A program made the translations under genes and the position numbers. A stretch of 64,000 bases of DNA from Ensifer sp. WSM1721 (GTDB lineage Bacteria > Pseudomonadota > Alphaproteobacteria > Rhizobiales > Rhizobiaceae), in NCBI RefSeq assembly GCF_000513895.2, contig NZ_CP165784.1, positions 310,001 to 374,000 of the forward strand, read 5' to 3'. The notes below the pieces were generated by a model that was not told where the DNA came from, made no database searches, and saw nothing but the letters and a program-made list of their open reading frames with translations. Below, in pieces: positions 1 through 9,068 of the stretch (the stretch's first letter is position 1; every line of letters begins with the position of its first letter).

Positions 1-56
1 AGATAGTCGAGATGGCGGGAAAGAGGCGCCGGCTTCCCCTTGTTACACACGACCCA

Positions 57-330
57 GCGCCTTGACGGTACAAAGCCGCGTACGGCTGGTGATCAGGCGA
101 TTGGCGCGGATGCTGGCGACCCGTCCGCGCGCGAAGCTGGGGCTCGGCCTTTGGCCCTGCCGATCCTGCCGGAGCACGAAACACGTCCGCCGGCCTTCTC
201 CATCGCCGCGAGCGCCTGGGCGATGAAGGGTTTTGCCCGCTGACTTCTGGATAATCGAATACGGCCGGGCCGGACACGAAAGTCGTCATCCCCATTCATC
301 CGGATTTTCCCTGCGAGGTGCGGATTTCCT
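57..330 (-). pseudogene. VirD2-like relaxase remnant (DUF3363-type N-terminus)
   Basis: Read on the minus strand, an ATG at 299 opens with MNGDDDFRVRPGRIR, followed by residues like QRAKPFIAQALA. This resembles the start of relaxase/mobilisation nucleases with a DUF3363 domain, common on rhizobial plasmids. After about 75 codons the frame is lost, and an adjacent frame continues the family pattern (ASIRANRLITSRTR) before a stop near 57. The catalytic relaxase domain is absent. I infer a decayed mobilisation gene and a plasmid or integrative-element background. Confidence 0.5.
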
Positions 331-500
331 CGAACGACAACGTGAATTCGAATGCCCGCACATCGCGCTTTCGGAAGACGATGTGCGCAGATGGCCAGAA
401 AACCCAATCAAAACAACCGACGGACCGAGCCGCGATGTGCGACCTCTTATCTTGCCTTCCCCGGTTGCCTCTGCGGCTCCCCCGCCATTTTCCACAACAG

Positions 501-2102
501 CTACGATCTCATCCGCTGCCGCACGCGAATGGTCGTTCTCGGCGGATGGCCCTGCGGTGTTAGTTCGAGTAGTTCTTCATCCAGCTGCTTGTCGGCCGCG
601 GTCAGGCGGTGATGAAGCCGGTGATAGTCCATCCAGGTCGGGGTCCTATACGTCTCGAGCCACCGCGAGGGCTCGCGAACGTCGCGCGTCAGCGTCCATT
701 GCCGGGCGCCGACACGGCTTTGCACATGCCGGCGTCGGCGCATGACGTCGAGAAACAGATCGGCGTTGTCGTCCGAGATGGAATATTCGGTGGTGATCAG
801 CATCGGCCCGCTTCGTGGCTTGAGATCAAGGGCAACCGCCGGCGCATCGAATGAACCGGAAGGTTCGAGTTCCGATTCAAAACGATTGCTGATCGGCAGT
901 TTGAACCCCAAGGCGGCCACCAGGATTGTCGCGCCGGCAGAGCATCCCAGCGCCCAGGAGAGAGAATGATTCTCGGCGACGCTGCCCCAGAGCCAGCTGC
1001 CGGCGGCAATGCCGCCATAGGTGAAGGCGCTGTAGATCGAGATGGTGCGTCCCACCACCCAGCGTGGGCTTGCCAGTTGCACGTTCACACCCAATCCCGA
1101 CCATGCGGTCACCCAGCCGGCGCCGCCAAACGCCAGGGAGGCCGTTGCGGTGGCGAGCGAGGCGGTCAGCGCCAGCGCCAACGCACATGCCGCGCAGGCG
1201 ATGCAGGCGAATACGAACATGCGTTCCTGGGTCAACGTACGCCTGAGGCGAGGGTTCGTGAGCCCGGCAACAAGCGCGCCGGCGCCGAAGCCGGCCATCA
1301 GGATGCCGTAGGCAACCGGGCCCGCCTTCAACTGGCCACGGGCGACCAGCGGCAGCAGCGCCAGGATCGACGTGCTTGCTAGTCCGAATAGGGTGCCGCG
1401 GGCGGTGGTCGTCTTGATTTCCGCGGATATGGCGGTGAAGCGCAGGCCGTCATAGATCGCGGTCATCAGCTCTTCGCGGGGAAGGGATGAGCATGGCACC
1501 TTCCATTTGTTGCGCCACAGGGCAGTCAACGGAGCGACAAAGCTGAGCGTCGTCAGCGCGAACGTGACGAGCGGTCCGAAGGCGGCGACGATTAAACCGC
1601 CAAGGGCCGGACCGACACTGCGCACCGTGTTGAAGCCGACGTTGAGGAGTGTCACGGCAGACGGCAGATGGCGGCGCTCGAGCATATCGCCAAGGGAGGC
1701 GCGCCAGGCCGGATCCGCCAGCGCGATACCGCAGCCATCGAGAAAGCTGAAGGCAAGAATGATCCAGGGATTGGTAATGCCGAGCGCCATGAGCACCACC
1801 AGCATGGCAGACGCCGCCATCATGAGGCTTCGGCCGATGATCATGACGATGCGGCGGTTGTAGTTGTCTGCCATCGCGCCGACGACAATTGCCAGGAAGA
1901 AGGTCGGCAAGGTCGAGGCGGCTTGAACAAGCGCCACCATCACGTCCGACGTGGCGATCGTCACCATCAGCCAGCTGAGCGCCACTGTCTGCATCAGCCA
2001 TCCGAGGCTCGAGAGCTGCGAGGCGAGGAAGACCGACCGGAACGTCGGGTTCTCCAGGGGTGCCAGTAGTCCTGACTTGTCGTCTTCGGTCGCCGCGGTC
2101 AT
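501..2102 (-). CDS. MFS exporter of the MFS_3 / enterobactin-exporter (DHA3) type with C-terminal extension
   Basis: A 533-residue protein whose first ~400 residues form the usual run of hydrophobic helices. The N-terminus (FRSVFLASQLSSLGWLMQ) and the loop DNYNRRIVMIIGRS are typical of the MFS_3 family, which exports siderophores and small hydrophobic compounds. After the membrane part comes a ~110-residue soluble domain (residues ~420-533, motif TYRTPTWMDYHRLHHR), common in rhizobial members of this family. The gene is intact and reads away from the biosynthetic block at 5-13 kb. A role in export of that block's product is possible but rests only on proximity. A broken second copy of the soluble domain lies at 3046-3370. 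Confidence 0.8.
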   Translation of the reverse strand: MTAATEDDKSGLLAPLENPTFRSVFLASQLSSLGWLMQTVALSWLMVTIATSDVMVALVQAASTLPTFFLAIVVGAMADNYNRRIVMIIGRSLMMAASAMLVVLMALGITNPWIILAFSFLDGCGIALADPAWRASLGDMLERRHLPSAVTLLNVGFNTVRSVGPALGGLIVAAFGPLVTFALTTLSFVAPLTALWRNKWKVPCSSLPREELMTAIYDGLRFTAISAEIKTTTARGTLFGLASTSILALLPLVARGQLKAGPVAYGILMAGFGAGALVAGLTNPRLRRTLTQERMFVFACIACAACALALALTASLATATASLAFGGAGWVTAWSGLGVNVQLASPRWVVGRTISIYSAFTYGGIAAGSWLWGSVAENHSLSWALGCSAGATILVAALGFKLPISNRFESELEPSGSFDAPAVALDLKPRSGPMLITTEYSISDDNADLFLDVMRRRRHVQSRVGARQWTLTRDVREPSRWLETYRTPTWMDYHRLHHRLTAADKQLDEELLELTPQGHPPRTTIRVRQRMRS

Positions 2103-2187
2103 TGCCTTAGTGCTCTGTTTCTTACTCGTTCAATTTATGAGACCGCCATGACATGGCACCGCTGCGGGTGGAGGTTCTTGCCAATCG

Positions 2188-2430
2188 TCATGCCAGCCTC
2201 CGGATTTGTCCGCCGTGCTCCCGGCTTCGCATGAGCAGCACATGGATCAAGGTGAACAGGCGGCGCGCGGTGTCGATATCGACGGTGACCGTCGAGGAGA
2301 GACGGGCCTGCAACAACTCGGCAGCCTCATTGTGGATGCCGCGGCGCCCCAAGATCGCGATCGCTTGCTCTCGGTTGAGGTGGGCATCGTCCTGAACACT
2401 CAAGGAGCCATCGAGCGCTACGGCGCAAAG
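2188..2430 (-). CDS. short hypothetical protein
   Basis: The last ~65 codons of a minus-strand reading frame look protein-like ([23 protein letters not shown], then [22 protein letters not shown]). This could be a small conserved helical protein of rhizobia. The upstream part of the same frame is low-complexity and overlaps direct repeats, so the start is unknown. No function is assigned. Confidence 0.3.
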   Translation of the reverse strand, partial: LCAVALDGSLSVQDDAHLNREQAIAILGRRGIHNEAAELLQARLSSTVTVDIDTARRLFTLIHVLLMRSREHGGQIRRLA

Positions 2431-2528
2431 CCGTGCGCCGGGCGGTGAGGTTGTGGAGACCGTTGCCGCCTTCACGTCACGCCTCCGTCTTTTCGAAGAG
2501 ATGCGTGTCAAACCTGGCCGGGAATGAG

Positions 2529-2682
2529 ATGGCTGCCGCCGGGACATGCCCGACGACAGCCAAGCCGCCTTGGGAGGTTGGGCGGAGGAAACGCTGTTAT
2601 GAAGCACTGCAAAAAGGACGGAAAAAGTGGCTGCGGCCGGAACACCTCCGACGACAGCCACGCGGCCCTGGGAGGCTGGGCG
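2529..2682. repeat. pair of ~57-bp imperfect direct repeats
   Basis: Bases 2529-2585 and 2626-2682 share the order TGGCTGC.GCCGG, CGACGACAGCCA, GG.AGG.TGGGCG. They are separated by ~40 bp. They lie in the non-coding stretch between the small hypothetical gene and the broken exporter tail. The region 2431-3045 otherwise holds nothing I can support. Confidence 0.55.
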
Positions 2683-3045
2683 AAAGAGAAATCGGCTCAG
2701 TGTTCCTGGGATTCTACGAGGAAACCGACGGTGGCCCTTGGTGCTGCGCAGATCCCGAACGTCAACGCCGCCGTGGGTAATGTCCTGGCGAAGCCCAACA
2801 GGCTTTAGCGCCAGTGGCCGGACAGCGGCACACACTCCATTGCAAAGCGAAGGAAAAGCGGCTGCGATTGCAACAGGTGCAGCGGCAGCCGGCTGCGCCG
2901 CTGGGGTTGACGCCAAGCGCAGGTCGGGAGCTTGTTCGGGTCGACGTTGATGACGACCGATCGTCGATGCTTCAGGAAAAGTGCTGCTGCACACCGGGTG
3001 CAAACATTGCTGATGTTCGATTTTCTGTCCCATCTCCAGCGCTCC

Positions 3046-3370
3046 TCAGGGCCGCGAGACGCGGGTTATCGGCTGGTTACGAGCGCGAGACCGGGTTGTC
3101 GGGTGCTCGATCGCCAGCACGGTCTGAGGGGCGACGGCCCCGTCATGCAGCGCGGCAAGCCGGTCGCCGAGCTCTTGATCTGCCGCCGAGGGCCGATGTT
3201 TCAGGCGAGCGTAGTCCGTCCAGGTCGGCGTGCGGAATGTCTCCGTCCATAGGTTGGGGTCAAGAGGTTGCGCTGGAGGGTCCAGTCCCGCGCGCCCGCC
3301 TTGCTCTGGATGCGCCGCCGGTTGGGCATGCACGCGAGAAAGGCCTCGAGACTAGGCGCAGACATAGAAG
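3046..3370 (-). pseudogene. C-terminal remnant of a second MFS_3 exporter
   Basis: In two frames this stretch matches the soluble tail of the intact exporter at 501-2102. One frame gives IQSKAGARDWTLQRN (intact: VQSRVGARQWTLTRD). The next gives TFRTPTWTDYARLKHRPSAA (intact: TYRTPTWMDYHRLHHRLTAA). A frameshift near 3260 separates the halves and the membrane domain is missing. This is the relic of a tandem or paralogous exporter gene. Confidence 0.65.
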
Positions 3371-3474
3371 CTCACAGTTCGTGAAGTTGGTTGCCTGTCT
3401 GCAATTCCGGATGCGTCGCCACCGCCGCTAGATGGGGTCTCCTTGCCGCTTACCCTCGATGCCGGTATCACGCG

Positions 3475-3620
3475 AGAACAGATCGAAGAAGGCCTTCTTT
3501 TGGCTGCCTCCCAGGTCCCTCCGCCAGATGTGATGACGACTTCGCGGTTCCTGTGGTGTTCATAGTTTCATTCCCCTTTCTTTTTAGGATGGCTCTTCCT
3601 CCCAGCACCGTAGATGCCGA
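3475..3620 (-). pseudogene. partial duplicate of the 5' end of the solute-binding gene
   Basis: The sequence repeats two parts of the solute-binding gene at 3877-4800: the ribosome-binding region (AAAGAAAGGGGAATGAA) and the early mature coding part (VVITSGGGTWEA, then FFD-like). The signal-peptide region between them is deleted and a frameshift follows GTWEAA. It is a non-functional duplicate lying downstream of its parent. Confidence 0.65.
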
Positions 3621-3654
3621 ATGGAGGATCTTCGGTCGGCCTCGATCAGGGCCG

Positions 3655-3970
3655 CGTCTGCTCCTCAACGGCTATTGCGAGCACCGGCTCTCCCTTTGGG
3701 ATCGAAGGGTGCGTGATACGCCAAAGTAGATGCCCGTCCGCCGGAGCTTTGATCTCTGCTAACGTGTCGCCAAAGAAGCTTCGAAGCGTACCAAGGCGCT
3801 GCCCCTTTTTCACCCGATACCCGGCTCGACTTCAGCGTGGAAATCCCCGTCCATAGGGCAATGAACCCAACGATAGTCATCGCAGGGCACTCGGGCATGT
3901 CGGAACGAAGATCCCGGCGTGTCGTTGATACCGAGGATGCGAGCGATGTTGAGCACGCCCTCGATTCTTT
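3655..3970 (-). pseudogene. C-terminal fragment of an aspartoacylase / succinylglutamate desuccinylase family gene
   Basis: Read in two frames, the segment gives EGVLNIARILGI, then GDFHAEVEPG, then RVKKGQRLGTLRSFFGD and LLWRITHPSIPKGEPVLAIAV. It aligns along its length with the last ~100 residues of the intact protein at 51359-52348 (DGVLNVARKLGI, GEYHAEVEPGQ, RLGTVRDIFGE, LLWHMTHPSIPEGSPILAVAV). One frameshift follows HAEVEPG. The 5' end is fused out of frame to the truncated solute-binding gene. This shows that a second such gene once stood here, near the ATP-grasp gene. Confidence 0.75.
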
Positions 3971-4800
3971 GTGATCACCCACAAGTCGAGCTGCAAAAGG
4001 GATTGATCCCAGGAGAGCTCCACCGGCGCGCCCTCCTGTTTCGCTTTGAAAATGCGGCCGTTATAGGCTGCCGCGATGTCAACCTCACCACTGATCAGGC
4101 TCTGGGGAGCGTCGGCGCCGGCGACCCACCAGCGACCCACATTGGGCTTCATCTCGGCAAGTTTCTTGAACCCGCGGTCCAGATCGAGAGGATAGAGCTT
4201 GTCAGGCGAAACGCCATCTCCCATCAGGGCGCCTTCGAGCAGCGCACCATCCAACATCTTTTCGCATTTCGGCAGAGCGCGCTTACCCGGGAAATCCTTC
4301 ACGTTATAGAAGTCCACCCAGTTCTTTGGCTGCTTGCTGGCATCCGGGAACTTGCTGGTGTTGAAGGCGACGACTGCGGATGAGACAAGGGCGCCAACAC
4401 CATGCTTGTTCTTCATCCGCTCGGGCATGCCTGCCAAGGTGTTGTCGGCAAAGAAGCTGTAGTCGATCTCCTCGACTGCCTCTTTGTTGATCCAGCCCTT
4501 GAGCGCTCCGCCAGGAATTCCGGTGATGTCGGCTTCGGGCTGGCCGAGCTTGATCGACGCCAACAGCTTCGCATGATCTTCGGGAACCAGTACGACCTTG
4601 ATGCCCGTGTCGCGCGTGAACGGATCGAAGAAGGCTTTCTTTTGAGCGGCCTCCCAGGTTCCGCCGCCAGATGTGATGACGACCTCGCCGGTCCCCTTAA
4701 GGTTCTCGGCGACTTCCTCTGCCTGAGCGGCGATCGACACGGCCGACAGCAACAGTGCAGCACCGAATGCGATATTCCTAATTCTGATGTTCATGTTCAT
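3877..4800 (-). pseudogene. PotD/PotF-type ABC solute-binding protein, C-terminally truncated
   Basis: A Sec signal peptide (residues ~1-27, cut likely after AAQA) is followed by a family 1 solute-binding fold (VVITSGGGTWEAAQKKAFFDPF, then ADITGIPGG and VDIAAAYNGR). Such proteins bind polyamines or other small organic cations in the periplasm. The start has a good ribosome-binding site (AAAGGGGA). From about residue 278 (DLWVITK) the frame runs into a different gene, the aspartoacylase fragment, so the last ~70 residues of a normal ~350-residue protein are missing. No permease or ATPase genes are adjacent. It is probably non-functional. Confidence 0.75.
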
Positions 4801-5081
4801 TCCCCTTTCTTTTTGAAGATGGCTCTTGCTCCCAGCAAGATGGTCAAGAGGAAATTTGCCGGTGGGGCGCAGCGATACCGTTTCGTCGACATAATTATCG
4901 CTGTGGGTGCTGACTTAATCGCCCGGTGCGACCGGCGGTAGAAAATCCCGATTTCCAACCCTTTCCGCGCAAGTTGGAGGGCAAATGGAGTTTCGCTTTT
5001 CTCTAAAAAGCGGGCGAATCTACGTAGGTCGCGGGAGAAATTCGACGTGTTTCATGGACTTTCCTGAAAAATGGCCCTGTG

Positions 5082-6326
5082 TCAGCCTCCATCGGAATTC
5101 GCAACAGAATCTTCCGGTTTGCAAGTCGTCGGAAATGGAGTAATCGACCAATGGATTGCCTCGACGGCATGATTAAGCGCGGCCATGGTCTGGGCATTGT
5201 TCGGTGAAGCGGCAATGACATGTCCAATTGAGTCTCGATAATCCCCCTTCCTGACGATCGACGTCTTGGGTTCAATGTAGAATTTTACCTCAGCGACACC
5301 GGACACAGCAGCCGCCCGACTGTCGCCATCGATCCAATTGAGGGTGCCATCGCGATCGGGAACTAGGAACCGCACGGCAGCAGCTTGCGAATACCTTCTG
5401 CGAAGGTTCTGTTCGCCTCCGATGACAAGCTTGATGTGTTCGGTGGCTAGATCGACACCGTAAGCCAACTGAACGAGTTCAGGAGTTGGCGAGCCCGCAA
5501 GACGCGGATTGACCTCAATGACCAGTGGACCAAGCTCCGTCCACCGGAGTTCGATGTTCTTTGGCCCCCAGCCAAGACCTAGAGCTCGTAAACAGCCCAG
5601 CGAAACGTCGGCGATACGTTCATGCTTGTCATCAGTCAGCACGGCCGGATAGGTGAATTCACGATAGACGAAATGCGGCGGGGGCCCGAAGTCACCGGTG
5701 CCAATTCCAATGACCTCATTCCCCATTATCTCAACGCTATAATAGGGGCCCCGTGCGAATTCTTCGACCAGTATCCTCGGCAAAGACTGCCAGCCCAACA
5801 GAGAGGTCGCATGTTCGGCCAACTCATCGAAGTTGCTGCACAATCGAACACCGCTGCTGCCGCGGCCTACGGCTGGCTTAACAATCACGGGCAGGCCGAT
5901 GTCCGCGGCAGCGCGTTCTACCTCGCTGGTGTTCGCTGCCAAGCGATAAGCAGGGACTGGAATGCCGGCCTCCGCGAGAAGCTGACGTTGAGCAAATTTG
6001 TCGCAACATCGTTCGACGGATGCGGGGCTCGGTCCCGGTAGATCAAAATGCTCGCAGAGCTTGCCCACTGTCGCATAGACTACTTCGTTGGGACTCGTAA
6101 TTCCAGCAATGTCATAGGTCTTGCGCAGCCGGGAACATTCGCGAATCAACACATCCAGATTGTTTGTATCGATATGGATGGTCTCAATGGTTTCCGAGTA
6201 GTTGTCACGAGTTGGGCTAGCCGACAGTTTAATTGGATGAAGACCAAGACGCTGGGCAGCTTGGACGAAGAGCAGACCAGTACCTGTTGGCTCTGCTTCA
6301 ACCATGATGAGCGCTCTTATTGCCAC
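5082..6326 (-). CDS. ATP-grasp ligase (amino-acid / peptide ligase-like)
   Basis: A 414-residue protein with the ATP-grasp arrangement: N-terminal domain to ~100, ATP lid (VIVKPAVGRGSSGVRL, ~150-165), LVEEFARGPYYSVE (~185-200) and the Mg-binding EVNPRLAG strand (~275-280). The family joins a carboxylate to an amine through an acyl phosphate; stand-alone members of this shape include L-amino-acid ligases such as BacD. I chose the GTG at 6326 because the nifH-derived mini-ORF upstream stops at 6331, with a GGAG just before. That suggests translational coupling to a nifH-type leader and promoter at 6549-6564. Substrates cannot be read from sequence. Composition is less GC-rich than the IS genes nearby. 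Confidence 0.8.
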   Translation of the reverse strand: MAIRALIMVEAEPTGTGLLFVQAAQRLGLHPIKLSASPTRDNYSETIETIHIDTNNLDVLIRECSRLRKTYDIAGITSPNEVVYATVGKLCEHFDLPGPSPASVERCCDKFAQRQLLAEAGIPVPAYRLAANTSEVERAAADIGLPVIVKPAVGRGSSGVRLCSNFDELAEHATSLLGWQSLPRILVEEFARGPYYSVEIMGNEVIGIGTGDFGPPPHFVYREFTYPAVLTDDKHERIADVSLGCLRALGLGWGPKNIELRWTELGPLVIEVNPRLAGSPTPELVQLAYGVDLATEHIKLVIGGEQNLRRRYSQAAAVRFLVPDRDGTLNWIDGDSRAAAVSGVAEVKFYIEPKTSIVRKGDYRDSIGHVIAASPNNAQTMAALNHAVEAIHWSITPFPTTCKPEDSVANSDGG

Positions 6327-6330
6327 TTGA

Positions 6331-6456
6331 CTATGATCTCCGTTGTGTGCTGTACGCTGTACGCCTGTCTGAGCGAGGCCGACAAGGCGCCGGGCGTATT
6401 CGGGCGGTGGTGAACTGCCCCCTTCCGTAAAAGGCGATCTGACGCAAACCTGACAT
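6331..6456 (-). CDS. nifH-derived leader mini-ORF, copy 1
   Basis: A minus-strand ATG at 6456 begins MSGLRQIAFYGRG, matching the universal NifH start (MxxLRQIAFYGKGGIGKS) for about 11 residues, then diverges and stops after 41 codons at 6331. A purine-rich AGGAAAG precedes it, as in nifH leaders. The stop lies 4 bases before the GTG of the ATP-grasp gene. Reiterated nifH promoter and N-terminal sequences are known from rhizobial symbiotic plasmids. Whether the peptide itself matters is unknown; its translation may couple into the ligase gene. Confidence 0.75.
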   Translation of the reverse strand: MSGLRQIAFYGRGQFTTARIRPAPCRPRSDRRTAYSTQRRS

Positions 6457-6548
6457 GTGTTGCTTTCCTTCTTTTGTTCCGTTCCATCGTGATTACCCGC
6501 AAGATGAATGCCGTCACCGGCAGCTTTCCCCAGCTTGCAATAAGCAGC

Positions 6549-6564
6549 TTCAAAACTCGTGCCA
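6549..6564 (-). promoter_or_regulatory. sigma54-like -24/-12 promoter of the nifH-type leader (copy 1)
   Basis: The minus strand reads TGGCAC-GAGTT-TTGAA. The -24 half is a consensus match; the -12 half is TTGA rather than TTGC. It lies ~93 bp upstream of the nifH-like ATG, as expected for a nifH leader. I found no exact TGT-N10-ACA NifA site in the next 200 bp upstream. The same motif recurs upstream of the aminomutase gene. Confidence 0.55.
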
Positions 6565-6964
6565 GTTTGCCTGATCGGGTAGGAAAGAGTTTTGTGATTG
6601 CTTTTCAGTTATTTGGCCGTGGGCAACAAAAAGATTGGTTCAACAAGCCGCGTCGCCAACTCCACAAACCTGACGGGAAGTGTCGAATGGCGTTACTGCG
6701 AACGGTGCTGATCCGTCAGAGCAGTTCCCTGCCTGATTAAACGGTGTGGCTTTGCAAATCAGCACAGTTCTGATTCAAACGTAAGCGCGCGTTTCAGTGC
6801 ATGTCGTAGAGTCGACTTATATTACGCGGTGGAGATCGATCCTTGATGAAAACCCAAACCGGATCAGGCCGGGGCGTTTTCGAAAGGGTGACGTTCGGGG
6901 TGACCTGCCACGGGTAATTTCCTCCAGAATTGGATTAGTGTCCGGCCTATTGAAGGACGGACGC

Positions 6965-7270
6965 ATGAAGAAGCAGAGATTTACGGAAGAGCAGATTATT
7001 GCGGTGCTGCAGGAGCAGGAGGCCGGTGCGAAGGTGGCCGAGCTCTGCCGCAAGCACGGGATTTCGGACGCGACCTTTTACAACTGGAAAGCCAAATTCG
7101 GCGGCATGGAGGTTTCCGAGGCGAAGCGCCTGAAGGCTCTCGAAGAAGAGAACGCCAAGCTGAAGAAGCTGCGTAAGAATCCGAGCAGCCACGCGGCATC
7201 TGTACGCGCGGGTTACGGCAAGTCGTTCTATAGTGATGAGGTGCGGTTCGCAGAGGCGCGCCTGGCGTAG
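6965..7270 (+). pseudogene. IS3-family OrfA, truncated and fused
   Basis: MKKQRFTEEQIIAVLQEQEAG is the typical start of OrfA of the IS3 family (IS407-like branch), with a helix-turn-helix (ELCRKHGISDATFYNWK) and a leucine-zipper region (LEEENAKLKKL). After about residue 69 the sequence departs from the family and runs out as an unrelated tail. OrfB is absent. It is a remnant. Confidence 0.75.
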
Positions 7271-7277
7271 CGGGCTG

Positions 7278-7418
7278 TCAGGTTTTCCGGCGTGATCTAC
7301 GCGCCCATTTTGTGGCCAGGTTTTCGACGGCTCTGTTGAGGTCGGCGAAAGCAGCATTGTTCGGGTCGAAGTCTTTGGCGCCCCACCATTCGAAAATCCG
7401 CCTCGGTGCACTTGACAT
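7278..7418 (-). CDS. 46-residue hypothetical open frame
   Basis: A small minus-strand frame from ATG 7418 encodes residues such as IFEWWGAKDFDPNNAAFADL and ends RRSRRKT. It reads like the tail of a real protein, but I do not recognise it. It lies between IS remnants and may be part of a lost gene. Confidence 0.2.
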   Translation of the reverse strand: MSSAPRRIFEWWGAKDFDPNNAAFADLNRAVENLATKWARRSRRKT

Positions 7419-7483
7419 AATCAGAGGGCTTCGAGGAAGCGCATCAAATGGTCGGGCGGTCGGTAGCGTCCAAGCCTAGCTCG

Positions 7484-7883
7484 TGACCACGATTCCTGGC
7501 GTAGGCGCTATTACGGCGGCGACAATCAAGGCGCTTGTGCCGATCCCGGCGGGTTCAAGTCGGCTCGCCACTTTGCCGCCTGGCTCGGATTGACACCGCG
7601 GTCTCATTCAAGCGGAGGCAAGGAGCGACTGGGACGAATATCGAAGATGGGAAATCCGGAACTTCGCGCTCTCCTCGTCGTCGGGGCAACCGCCGTCTTG
7701 CGGGTTGCCCGAAATGACGCTCGGACGCGGCCGTGGTTGAAGGCGCTTCTCGCCAGAAGGCCCTTCAAGGTTGCGGCGGTCGCGCAGGCCAACAAGACGG
7801 CTCGGATCATCTGGGCGCTTCTGAACCAGGGCGGGACTTATCGGCGCGCCGCTCCACTGGCGATTACCGCGGTCGCTGTCTGA
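7484..7883 (+). pseudogene. IS110-family transposase C-terminal remnant
   Basis: Two frames give TTIPGVGAITAATIKALVP, then ARHFAAWLGLTPRSHSSGGK and RISKMGNPELRALLVVGA. This is the transposase_20 helix-hairpin-helix region with the serine-containing motif of IS110 transposases. A frameshift sits near 7550. The DEDD N-terminal domain is missing. The 290 bp downstream are probably IS end sequence. Confidence 0.75.
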
Positions 7884-8171
7884 TGGACGCAGTGACCGCC
7901 AAACGATCTGACCGGCGCAAGCTGGCAGAGGGCAAGGTGCAATAACAGGCGATGAACCCATGGGACGAAATCCCGACACGAGTGAAGCTACTGCCCCCAA
8001 TGCGCTCAAGCGCGTAAACTTGATTCAGCTCCTCGTTCGCGGATCTCATCAAGGCCAGCGGCCATGTGCCGCGCGCAAAGGCCGGACATATGACCGCACC
8101 GTTCCAATGTATGAAATCGACTGAAAAAGCTCTTGCCATGCGGGCCGTTCCACATATGGGGGCAAGGTCAA

Positions 8172-9014
8172 TCACGGCCGCCGATATTGCAGAGCAATCT
8201 TGGACAGTTGCCGCGCTGTCTCAACAGCGATGGGGCTGAGTTCCGCCTCGACTGTCTGAATGGTCCACCTCGCGGCAGATGCCGCGATGTTAACAGCGGC
8301 TACCACTTCATTGTTGTAGCCAAAGACCGGTGCCGCCGTTGAAATGTCCCCAGGGATCGCTTCCTGATTGGCTACAGCAAAGCCCTTCGCGAATATTTTT
8401 TTCAGTTCCGTGCGCAATGCACTTGGATCCGTTATCCCACGCCGTTTAATTGCGGACACGTCTGAGGTCTCGAAGGTCTGCTCTGCTATCTTCCAATCGA
8501 GATAAGCTAGAATCGCGCGGCCTGGCGCCGTTGCGAACGCAGGTAGACGAGTACCGACAGTGACGTAAGAACTCATGATTCTCCGGCTAGGTACGCGTGA
8601 GATAAACACGATGTCTGTGCCGTCCAGCTCTGTGAGATTGACCGTCTCCTGGGATTGCCTGTTCGCCTCCAGCAATAACGGAAATGTTGCTTCCACCAAA
8701 GGATTGCTTCGCAGATAAGCATTCCCAAGGTCCATCGCACGCGTCGAGAGGGCATACTGCCGCGTGGTCTCGCTCTGGGTTAAATAACGCAGTGCGTGCA
8801 ACGTATAAAGCACGCGCTGAGCCGCGCTCTTGTTCAACCCAGACGCCTCTGTGACCTCTGCTAGAGTCATTGGTCTTGGATTGGCACAAAACGCATTAAG
8901 GACTAACATTCCTTTCTCGATCGTTCCCAAATAGAGCCGCTCATCGATCTGCGGATTATTGAACGTCCTGAGGGAGCTTTGCTGGCCGCCACTTTTGTTG
9001 CTGCTCTCGACCAT
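8172..9014 (-). CDS. IclR-family transcriptional regulator
   Basis: A 280-residue protein of normal family length. Residues ~30-90 form the N-terminal winged helix (GTIEKGMLVLNAF, LAEVTEASGLNKSAAQRVLYTL). Residues ~100-270 form the IclR effector-binding domain (TVNLTELDGTDIVFISRV, LPAFATAPGRAILAYL, AAVNIAAS). IclR proteins usually control catabolic or aromatic and sugar-acid operons through a small ligand. It stands between an IS110 remnant and the minus-strand ligase gene and may regulate this block; its ligand is unknown. Confidence 0.85.
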   Translation of the reverse strand: MVESSNKSGGQQSSLRTFNNPQIDERLYLGTIEKGMLVLNAFCANPRPMTLAEVTEASGLNKSAAQRVLYTLHALRYLTQSETTRQYALSTRAMDLGNAYLRSNPLVEATFPLLLEANRQSQETVNLTELDGTDIVFISRVPSRRIMSSYVTVGTRLPAFATAPGRAILAYLDWKIAEQTFETSDVSAIKRRGITDPSALRTELKKIFAKGFAVANQEAIPGDISTAAPVFGYNNEVVAAVNIAASAARWTIQTVEAELSPIAVETARQLSKIALQYRRP

Positions 9015-9068
9015 CCTCTTGCTCCTTACCTCGACCGCGGAATCTTGCGTTGGATATTGGCCTCAATG

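Noticed and set aside
2431..3033. Long minus-strand open frame continuing upstream of the small hypothetical gene
   Set aside because: It is rich in Arg, Ala and Pro, overlaps direct repeats and looks like a by-product of GC-rich DNA.
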